DNA of 64,000 nucleotides from Hallerella sp964587155 (GTDB lineage Bacteria; Fibrobacterota; Fibrobacteria; Fibrobacterales; Fibrobacteraceae), in contig CAZPKF010000015.1 in NCBI GenBank assembly GCA_964587155.1, positions 1 to 64,000 on the forward strand. The letters are read 5' to 3'. Of this stretch, positions 58,041-64,000 are shown one piece after another; the stretch's first letter is position 1, and each line of letters opens with the position of its first letter. Both the position numbers and the translations under genes were made by a program. The notes beneath the pieces were generated by a model. It was not told the origin of the DNA, did no database searches, and worked only from the letters and a program-made list of their open reading frames with translations.

Positions 58041-58912
58041 GTTTTTCAAATAGCCTGGAAGCCCGTATTCAAGCGGCCGGTAATCCGGTATGCTTGGGCA
58101 TGGATCCGAAAATTTCCCTGATGCCTGTCGAACGGCGCCATGGAGAAGTCAAATCCACAGAAGAAAAAATTCGCATTTTTTACATGGATATTTTGGAAGA
58201 ATGTGAAAAGCGGAATGTAAAACCGGCGGTGGTGAAACCGAACAGCGCATTTTACGAATGCGTGAGCATTGAATGCATGGCCGTTCTTCGGGATTTAATC
58301 AGTGCCTATTCCGGAGCTGGAATTCCCGTTGTTTTGGATGCAAAGCGCGGAGATATCGGAAAAACCAGTTCCGCTTATGCGGATGCAGCTTTTCGCATTT
58401 ATGGCGCAGATGCGGTCACGGTGAACCCTTGGATGGGCCGTGATTCGGTGATGCCGTTTTTGGAGCATCCTGCCGGTAAAGGCGTTTATGCGCTTCTCCG
58501 TACAAGCAATAAGGGTGCTGCCGATTTCCAGGATTTGCCCGTAGAAAACAGTTCTGCATTTTTTGCCGTGGCTCAAAAACTGGTGGAATGGGACAACGGA
58601 AATCTCGGCGCAGTTGTCGGAGCGACTCATCCCGAAGAATTAGAACGCATTGTGGCGTTCTTTGTCGAAAAAAATCACGAAATTCCGTTTTTGATTCCCG
58701 GCATTTCTATTCCGGGTGTGCCCGGAGGTCAGGGCGGCGATGCGAAAACGGTGGTGAACGCCATTGCAAATGGCGGTGGAAAACGGCGTTTCCATGTGTT
58801 CAACAGTTCTAGCGGGCTCAATTTTGCATGGCAGCGAACGGGAAAGGAAGCAGAATACGCTTCTGCTTGTGTCGATGCGCTTGAATCCTTGGCGGAAGCT
58901 CTTCAGGGGTAA
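58037..58912 (+). CDS. pyrF: Orotidine-5'-phosphate decarboxylase (type 2)
   Basis: This 291-residue enzyme makes UMP from OMP. The catalytic Lys/Asp motif is VVLDAKRGDIGKTSSAYADAAF, the N-terminus has VCLGMDPKISLMP, and the C-terminal phosphate loop is FLIPGISIPGVPGGQGGD. The length is that of the PyrF type-2 family (about 270-300 residues) rather than the ~230-residue type. AAGGACATCC precedes the ATG. Confidence 0.95.
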   Translation: MSFSNSLEARIQAAGNPVCLGMDPKISLMPVERRHGEVKSTEEKIRIFYMDILEECEKRNVKPAVVKPNSAFYECVSIECMAVLRDLISAYSGAGIPVVLDAKRGDIGKTSSAYADAAFRIYGADAVTVNPWMGRDSVMPFLEHPAGKGVYALLRTSNKGAADFQDLPVENSSAFFAVAQKLVEWDNGNLGAVVGATHPEELERIVAFFVEKNHEIPFLIPGISIPGVPGGQGGDAKTVVNAIANGGGKRRFHVFNSSSGLNFAWQRTGKEAEYASACVDALESLAEALQG

Positions 58913-58918
58913 ACCTGA

Positions 58919-59674
58919 ATGCGTCATCTCGTTTGCATCGTTCTGTCTTGCGCGTTAATCGCTTTTGCGTTTCACTTTGCCAAACCTTTGCCGCAATTGC
59001 CTCAAAGGGAAGAATTCTTGCCGAAAGCGAATTACGTCAAAGCGATTGCCGCCGGACACGATTTGTCTGTAGCCGGACTTTTTTGGGTCCGCGGACTCAT
59101 TGATTTGGGCGACAGTTATCTCACGGGAAAATCCTACGCGTGGCTTTCTCACGTGGGAAATTTGGCAACGGAACTGGATTCTTTGTTCTACACCCCGTAT
59201 CAAGTTGTCGGCTGTATCACAAATACAGATGAAACGGATACGACGGATTTTATGGTGATGCGGCGGGCTATTCGGGTGTATCCCGAAGATTGGCGTTTGG
59301 CGATATATTTTGCCCTGCGGCTTTCTAATGGCCCAACGCACAATGATGTGGAAGCGGCGGATATTATGCGGCGATTTGCAGATAGTCCCGATACGACTAT
59401 TCCACCCCATATCAAAACCATTTACCGCAATTTTGAACTTCGCTCCATGCAAACGGAAATGGCGATAGAAATTCTGGTGAATGATGCTTTGAATCCGCAA
59501 AACAAAGGACTTTTGGGAAGCCTTTACCCCAAGGCGATGCGGGTGTTGCACCGGAATGCGGTGAACGATTCGGCTGAAGTGGTGGAAATCAAATCCATTA
59601 TGGAGCGTTTAACGGAACGGCAAATTTCTCCGGGAGATGCGTACCGCCGCCTGCTCGCGCTGAAAAAAGAATGA
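58919..59674 (+). CDS. Membrane-anchored or secreted helical protein of unknown function
   Basis: This 251-residue protein begins with a hydrophobic signal or anchor (LVCIVLSCALIAFAFHF). The rest is helical with TPR-like spacing (NYVKAIAAGHDLSVAGLFWVRGLIDLGDSYL, then FMVMRRAIRVYPEDWRLAIYFALRLSNG). No clear family. AGGGG precedes the ATG, 6 bp after pyrF, so it may be the last gene of the ispA-dxs-SpoU-pyrF operon. It is convergent with the TPR gene that follows. Confidence 0.62.
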   Translation: MRHLVCIVLSCALIAFAFHFAKPLPQLPQREEFLPKANYVKAIAAGHDLSVAGLFWVRGLIDLGDSYLTGKSYAWLSHVGNLATELDSLFYTPYQVVGCITNTDETDTTDFMVMRRAIRVYPEDWRLAIYFALRLSNGPTHNDVEAADIMRRFADSPDTTIPPHIKTIYRNFELRSMQTEMAIEILVNDALNPQNKGLLGSLYPKAMRVLHRNAVNDSAEVVEIKSIMERLTERQISPGDAYRRLLALKKE

Positions 59675-59680
59675 CGGCAG

Positions 59681-60457
59681 TTATTCTTGAATGGCTTTGA
59701 ACGCACGTTCTCTGTTTTTGGGAAGTCCCAGCAATTCAAAAGCATTTGCGCTGCGTTTTAAGAAATCGTTCGCTTGTTCGAAATTGGAACTTGCCATGCC
59801 GCGGTAAAAGAGGATCGTCGCAGAAAAGAAGGGCCTTTTGGCTTGAATGGAAAATTCCAGGGCGCGGGCGTAGAGGGAATCGGTGGAACGTGCGTTGAAA
59901 AAGGCGGCGGCACGGGCTTTGGCGAACAGGAGCTTTCCCGGAGAGTCTCCGTCGAAAGCGTCTTCGGCATCTTCTAGATATTTTTCTGCTTGAGTGCGGT
60001 CCTCCATGCCGGCAAAGGCGATTCCCGATGCGCAAAGAATGTCTCCCCGAATTCCGCTGGGCATTTGCTTTAAAAATGCGTTAGTCAGGGAATACTTGAT
60101 GTCTACGACTTTGCCGTAATTCTTTCGTTCTAAAAACAAATGCATCCAGGCGAGGTAATAAGCGGCGAGCGCATTTGAATCCAAATCGGTTTTGCGGACT
60201 TTGTGCAGCAAAACTTCTGCCGTTTCCGTGTCGAGGCTTTGGGTTCGCAATTCAGCCATGGCGATTAAAATGCGGCCTTCGGAATGGATATCTGCTTCTT
60301 TTCGGCTTTGCAACAGCGCTCTCGTGTAAAAATCTTCGGCGATGGCAAACTTTCCCGCCCGGAACGCCTTGTCTCCGTGGTAGGCTAGCGTGCCCGATTC
60401 CGCGGCAAAAAGGGGCAAAACGGCAAACGACAGCAGAATGAAGATTCTTTTTACCAT
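59681..60457 (-). CDS. Secreted TPR-repeat protein at the end of the mla operon
   Basis: This 258-residue protein has a signal peptide (IFILLSFAVLPLFA) and helical repeats of TPR type (LAYHGDKAFRAGKFAIAEDFYTRALLQSR; DRTQAEKYLEDAEDAF). The start at 60457 follows GGAGGATGC and overlaps the end of mlaD by 7 bp; an upstream in-frame ATG (60517) lies inside mlaD. The location suggests a periplasmic accessory of the Mla lipid-transport system, though MlaC/MlaB-like sequences are not evident in it. Confidence 0.68.
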   Translation of the reverse strand: MVKRIFILLSFAVLPLFAAESGTLAYHGDKAFRAGKFAIAEDFYTRALLQSRKEADIHSEGRILIAMAELRTQSLDTETAEVLLHKVRKTDLDSNALAAYYLAWMHLFLERKNYGKVVDIKYSLTNAFLKQMPSGIRGDILCASGIAFAGMEDRTQAEKYLEDAEDAFDGDSPGKLLFAKARAAAFFNARSTDSLYARALEFSIQAKRPFFSATILFYRGMASSNFEQANDFLKRSANAFELLGLPKNRERAFKAIQE

Positions 60458-61416
60458 GCATCCTCCGCGATGAACGGAACAGAGTCGCGTTTCGGAATGG
60501 AACGTCGGACTAGCCAAATGTTGGACAGCCCTTCCATGAGGAGGTCAGCGTTTTGCAAAGTCTCTTCGCTACGCGACACCATGCCGCCGATATTTCCGAC
60601 GACTTGGTTCAAGGAATCCAGCGTCCCGTTAAAACGGTGGAAAACATCATCGAAAGAGTGGAATATGTGGTTCACCTGTTGAGGCGTTCCATTTAAATCC
60701 CGCACCATGGCGTTCAGATTTTGTGTCAGCGTGTCTGTGCTATGCAAAATGCGTGGCAGGGAATTGCTCAAGTCGCCCAAGAGAATAAGACCTTCGTACG
60801 AAAAGTGGTCTAGACGGTCCAATTGCGTATTCAATTTTTCGTAAATCATTTTGGAACCGAGAAGTGCTCCAATCGTTGTTCCCGTGTCCATGGTCAGCGC
60901 AACGAGAGTGTCTGCCGCATCGATTAAAACGGTGACTCTTTCGAGAACTTCGTTCAAGGTTTCTAAGACGGTTTCAATATCTTGAGCTTTTCCTGCCGTG
61001 ACAGTTTCTCCGTCTTCGAGCATTCGCCCTTCGCCTTTGCGGACATCAACGTTAATGACTCGTTCTGAAATTACATTCTGGTCGCGGATGGCGTAAATTG
61101 TCGCTTTGTCGGTAATCCAGGGCTGGAATTTTTTGCGGATGGTGAATTCCATCCGGACTTTTCCCGATGCTTCGATTTCCATCCCCGAAACGTGCCCAAC
61201 GCTGACTCCGCTGATTTGAACATCTGTCCCGGCGTGCAGGCCTTGCGCTTTTTCAAAGTTGCTGTAAAGTTTGTATTCTTCGACACCGATGACTCCGGTG
61301 GAGACCATTCGGGCGTAAAGGACTGCGCCAAAGACCATCACGGCAAACGTGATGAATACGCCGACCAGAAGACCGGACAAATCCATCCAGTTGATTTTCC
61401 GTACGGGTTTTAACAA
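60451..61416 (-). CDS. mlaD: MCE-domain lipid transport protein (MlaD-like)
   Basis: This 321-residue protein has one N-terminal membrane helix (MDLSGLLVGVFITFAVMVFGAVLYA) and an MCE domain (EYKLYSNFEKAQGLHAGTDVQISGVSVGHVSGME). A ~180-residue helical C-terminus follows, longer than E. coli MlaD and more like other MCE proteins that bridge the periplasm. The start is TTG with the strong site AAGGAG nine bases upstream. It lies downstream of mlaF and mlaE in the same operon; these form an inner membrane complex that moves phospholipids between membranes. Confidence 0.87.
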   Translation of the reverse strand: MLKPVRKINWMDLSGLLVGVFITFAVMVFGAVLYARMVSTGVIGVEEYKLYSNFEKAQGLHAGTDVQISGVSVGHVSGMEIEASGKVRMEFTIRKKFQPWITDKATIYAIRDQNVISERVINVDVRKGEGRMLEDGETVTAGKAQDIETVLETLNEVLERVTVLIDAADTLVALTMDTGTTIGALLGSKMIYEKLNTQLDRLDHFSYEGLILLGDLSNSLPRILHSTDTLTQNLNAMVRDLNGTPQQVNHIFHSFDDVFHRFNGTLDSLNQVVGNIGGMVSRSEETLQNADLLMEGLSNIWLVRRSIPKRDSVPFIAEDAW

Positions 61417-61495
61417 AGGGCGGACTCCTTTTCCCGGAAAATTCTCCGGGGCTGTCCCAAAAATAATTTATTCTGCAGAAAAGAGGTTTTGCAGG

Positions 61496-62251
61496 CTAGG
61501 TTTTGCGAAAATTGCGGAACATTTCTCTTGCAGCCGCGGAATCCGTGGAAAGCCATTCTTCGAATTTGCGACGCGGAGTCAATTTTTTGTTTTCCAAAAA
61601 GCAAAGGTCGGCAGAAAGTTCCTTGGCGATGAGCAAGTCGTGAGTCACCAGAATCAGGGATGTCTTGAACATCGCCTGCATGTTGTCGATGAGCGGAATC
61701 AGCGTGTTGCGGTTGTAATTGTCTAGCCCGGCTGTCGGTTCATCCATTAGAAGAAGTCTCGGGTCCATTGCCCAGGCGCGGGCGATGGCGACGCGTTTCG
61801 CCACTCCGGAACTCAGCATGTGCGGATATTTTTCCTGCTCTCCGCGGACTCGCATCAGGTCCATGGCCATTCCGACTCTTTTTTCAATTTCCTCTTCGGT
61901 TCCGCGGTGGTGATAATGCAGGGGCATGGAAATGTTTTCGCGGATGTTCAAATTGGAAATCAAGGCTCCGCTTTGAAAAATCAGTTCCACTCCACGGCGG
62001 GCCACCTCCAACGGATTGTGTTGGGATTTGGGCAAATGTTCGCCGAAATAGTAAAAGTTTCCCGAATTCGGCGTGTCTAAGCCGGCGATAAGGCGCAACA
62101 GCAAGCTTTTTCCCTGTCCAGAGGCTCCGGCGATGCAAAGAATTTCTCCACGGCCCAGTATCAAGTCCAAACCATCGAGGACTTCGGCATTGTCACCTTC
62201 GTAATGAAAGTGCAAATTTTCTATCCGGAGCGCTTCGCTTTGAAATTCCAT
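61496..62251 (-). CDS. mlaF: MlaF-like ABC transporter ATPase
   Basis: This 251-residue ATPase powers the MlaE permease. It has Walker A GASGQGKSLLLRLIAG, signature LSSGVAKRVAIARAWAM, and Walker B LLLMDEPTAGLD. The N-terminal segment ALRIENLHFHYEG is standard for ABC domains. The ATG (62249-62251) shares one base with the mlaE stop (TAATG) and follows GAGGATTATC. Confidence 0.92.
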   Translation of the reverse strand: MEFQSEALRIENLHFHYEGDNAEVLDGLDLILGRGEILCIAGASGQGKSLLLRLIAGLDTPNSGNFYYFGEHLPKSQHNPLEVARRGVELIFQSGALISNLNIRENISMPLHYHHRGTEEEIEKRVGMAMDLMRVRGEQEKYPHMLSSGVAKRVAIARAWAMDPRLLLMDEPTAGLDNYNRNTLIPLIDNMQAMFKTSLILVTHDLLIAKELSADLCFLENKKLTPRRKFEEWLSTDSAAAREMFRNFRKT

Positions 62252-63123
62252 TAGATAATCCTCGACATTTGGTTCATGTAGTCGAAAATGTAGAACAGCG
62301 AAAATAGCACGTCGACGATAATCACGGCCAAAAAGGAATAGATGACGGACCGCGAAGTTGCTTTGGGAACTTGTCGAATATCGCGTCGGATATTTAGCCC
62401 ATGATAGCAGGCGTTGATGAAAATGATGATGCCGAAAGTGATGGGTTTCACCAAAACCATGATGAAATCCGTCGTGGTCATGGAATTCAAAATCGAAGTG
62501 GAGAAGTAGTGCCACGTGATGTGCAAATTCAAAGCTTCTCCCGAAACAGCGATGATTAATTTGGTGACGACAAACCCCGCGCAAATGCTCGATACGGAAA
62601 ACAGAATGTTCGAAATGACCAAAGCGATAGTTCCGCCAAAGAGGGCGGGCATTACCAGATAGCGGACGGGATTGACACCCAAAGTGGAAAGCGCATCGAC
62701 TTCGGAATTGATGGACATGGTTCCAATCATGGTTGTCAGCGCAGAACCGCTCCGGCCTGAAATGAGAAATGCCGTGAGGATGGGACCGATTTCGCGGATA
62801 AGCACGACGACCATCAAACCGCCGAAGGCGTCTGAAAAGCCCACTCGGGGCATTACCGTGAGGGCTTCGATAATGGTGACTGTCCCTGCAAGCGTCGCAA
62901 TGATAAAGAGCACGGGGAATATTTCTACGGCGGTGAAATAAATCTGCCGGATGATGTTGCGCATGTCCGTTCGGAAATTGCGCTCTTCTGAAAACAGCGA
63001 ATGGACCGTTCGGAAAAATAGCAACAGTTGCTTTCCGAAAACGGTGGAAAGGAACCGCTTGCCTATTTGATTGAACAGGGAGCCGGGGAGAGTCCAGTCG
63101 TCGAGAGTCCGATGCGTTTTCAT
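62251..63123 (-). CDS. mlaE: MlaE-like ABC transporter permease
   Basis: This 290-residue membrane protein of the MlaE/Ttg2B family has five to six helices and the characteristic VLIREIGPILTAFLISGRSGSALTTMIGTMSINSEVDALSTLGVNP-type region (the GxxGxxxxAxxxxMxxxxExxA pattern). GGAGCACC precedes the ATG at 63123, which overlaps the engB stop (ATGA). It partners with the downstream mlaF and mlaD. Confidence 0.92.
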   Translation of the reverse strand: MKTHRTLDDWTLPGSLFNQIGKRFLSTVFGKQLLLFFRTVHSLFSEERNFRTDMRNIIRQIYFTAVEIFPVLFIIATLAGTVTIIEALTVMPRVGFSDAFGGLMVVVLIREIGPILTAFLISGRSGSALTTMIGTMSINSEVDALSTLGVNPVRYLVMPALFGGTIALVISNILFSVSSICAGFVVTKLIIAVSGEALNLHITWHYFSTSILNSMTTTDFIMVLVKPITFGIIIFINACYHGLNIRRDIRQVPKATSRSVIYSFLAVIIVDVLFSLFYIFDYMNQMSRII

Positions 63124-63737
63124 GGTGCTCCGGTAGCCACGGCGGCGAGAATTTCTCGCCAGAGTTCGGTCAGTCCGATTTTGCGCAAAGTGCTCAAGCG
63201 GAGTACGTGAGTTTCTTTTCCCAAAATGTTTGACAGGGCATTCCGCGTCTTCGCCGTTTCGGATTGGTTCGCCTTGTCGCATTTGCTCATCACCGGCAAG
63301 ACGGGACAACCTAAAGCGCGGACACCTTCAATGGTTTCAATGTCGATGGGTTGGGGACCCAATTTGGTGTCTATCAAGTAGATAATGCCGCGGAGCGTTT
63401 TCGCGTTTTCCACGTAAGCGCGGATGCCGCTTTCCATTTCGCCGACTTTGGCGAAGTTCACTCCGGCGAATCCCACTCCGGGAAGATCCACCAGGTAAAA
63501 GGCTCCGTTGATTTTAAAAAAATTGATTTCTTTCGTTTTTCCGGGTTTGGAACTGATGCGGACCAAATTCTTTTTTCCCGAGAGGGCGTTCAACAAAGAC
63601 GATTTTCCGGCATTGGAACGGCCGAGAAACGCCACTTGGGGAAGTCCGTCTGTGGGGATTTGCGATGGCCGGGTTGCCGCTGTTGTGAATTCCGCTTGTA
63701 CGTTTGGGCAAAAAAGTTCGCGTTTGGACTGCGTCAT
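63120..63737 (-). CDS. engB: Ribosome biogenesis GTPase EngB (YsxC/YihA)
   Basis: This 205-residue GTPase is needed for large-subunit assembly. It carries G1 GRSNAGKSSLLNAL, G2 KPGKTKEINFF, G3 DLPGVGFA, and G4 MSKCDKAN in place of the commoner TKAD. AGGACAGGAAT precedes the ATG, which overlaps the recR stop (ATGA). Confidence 0.95.
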   Translation of the reverse strand: MTQSKRELFCPNVQAEFTTAATRPSQIPTDGLPQVAFLGRSNAGKSSLLNALSGKKNLVRISSKPGKTKEINFFKINGAFYLVDLPGVGFAGVNFAKVGEMESGIRAYVENAKTLRGIIYLIDTKLGPQPIDIETIEGVRALGCPVLPVMSKCDKANQSETAKTRNALSNILGKETHVLRLSTLRKIGLTELWREILAAVATGAP

Positions 63738-64000
63738 ATTCCTGTCCTCGATTCAAAAGCGCGAAGTACGGTCACTTCGTCGATGTATTCTAGTTCGCTT
63801 CCCATGGGAATTCCACGTGCGAGATTGGAGCGTTTGACGGGAGCATCGGCAAGGAGCTTGTCTATCAGTAAAATGGTGGAATCCGCTTCGGGGCTTGTCC
63901 CCAAGGCGAAGATGACTTCTTCGATGTTTTCCGTTTTAATCCGATTGATCAGTTGTGGAATGTGTAGCTGTTCCGGGCCGATGCCGTCCAATGGAGAAAG
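63734..64000 (-). CDS. recR: Recombination mediator RecR (C-terminal part; N-terminus outside window)
   Basis: The visible 88 codons match the C-terminal half of RecR: LSPLDGIGPEQLHIPQLI, EVIFALGTSPEADSTILLI (Toprim core) and LARGIPMGSELEYIDEVTVLRAF. RecR works with RecO/RecF in loading RecA at gaps. Its N-terminal zinc-binding part lies beyond the right edge. It heads the recR-engB-mlaEFD group with ATGA coupling to engB. Confidence 0.94.
   Translation of the reverse strand, partial: LSPLDGIGPEQLHIPQLINRIKTENIEEVIFALGTSPEADSTILLIDKLLADAPVKRSNLARGIPMGSELEYIDEVTVLRAFESRTGI

Noticed and set aside
1..64000. CRISPR arrays, insertion sequences, prophage or plasmid genes
   Set aside because: No regularly spaced direct repeats, transposase, integrase or phage structural genes were recognised on reading either strand.

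Overview
The window reads as a chromosomal segment of a Fibrobacter-type bacterium (phylum Fibrobacterota, a fibre-degrading gut anaerobe). The evidence is a set of families known mainly from that lineage: a FISUMP-domain lipoprotein cut by the left edge (TIGR02145-type motif WMAQNLNY), two TIGR02147 proteins, one TIGR02171-type lipoprotein, lipoproteins with poly-serine linkers, and mannanases with a type IX secretion-like C-terminal tail. No rRNA, CRISPR array, prophage, transposase or insertion sequence was seen. The window is mostly dense core genome in short operons with 1-4 bp (ATGA/TAATG) overlaps, interspersed with secreted and surface accessory genes.

Layout: 1-5 kb carries the FISUMP lipoprotein and a GH26-GH5 mannan-degrading pair. 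5-10.4 kb is a metal and redox block on the minus strand: a P1B-type ATPase with a small partner, flavodoxin behind a promoter with two operator-like palindromes, a ZIP transporter and a ZevA/ZevB-like pair. 10.4-16.4 kb holds a divergent SAH-hydrolase homologue and dnaA, then head-to-head a small membrane protein, squalene/phytoene synthase, lspA and an RluD-type pseudouridine synthase. 16.4-20.2 kb has a lipoprotein remnant, a preQ1-I riboswitch candidate ahead of a YhhQ-type transporter, an SDR and CstA. 20.4-26 kb is a TolC-MFP-RND efflux operon. 26-38.4 kb contains the TIGR02171 lipoprotein, a YwqK/MORN-repeat lipoprotein, an uncharacterised three-gene envelope operon, tRNA-Leu, and the first TIGR02147-lipoprotein pair. 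38.4-48 kb includes an RsmB/NOP2-type methyltransferase, tRNA-Gln, an SppA peptidase fused to a barrel-like domain, serS, lptE, a deacetylase-like gene and aroC. 48-53.8 kb has a c-type cytochrome, a CE2-like esterase, a diguanylate cyclase and the second TIGR02147-lipoprotein pair behind an 18-bp palindrome. 53.8-64 kb contains isoprenoid genes (polyprenyl synthase, dxs), a SpoU methyltransferase, pyrF and a recR-engB-mlaE-mlaF-mlaD operon.

How they work together: the mannanases, the esterase and the carbohydrate-binding-like lipoproteins point to polysaccharide use. LspA, LptE, Mla, SppA and the RND system maintain and export through a Gram-negative envelope. Dxs, the polyprenyl synthase and squalene/phytoene synthase outline an isoprenoid route.

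The most notable items are the preQ1 riboswitch candidate, a family of about 85-150 bp dispersed intergenic elements (four copies, on both strands), the repeated TIGR02147-lipoprotein module, the SppA-barrel fusion, and an RND pump without the usual proton-relay aspartates. All family calls come from motif recognition and remembered family features; no database search was run.
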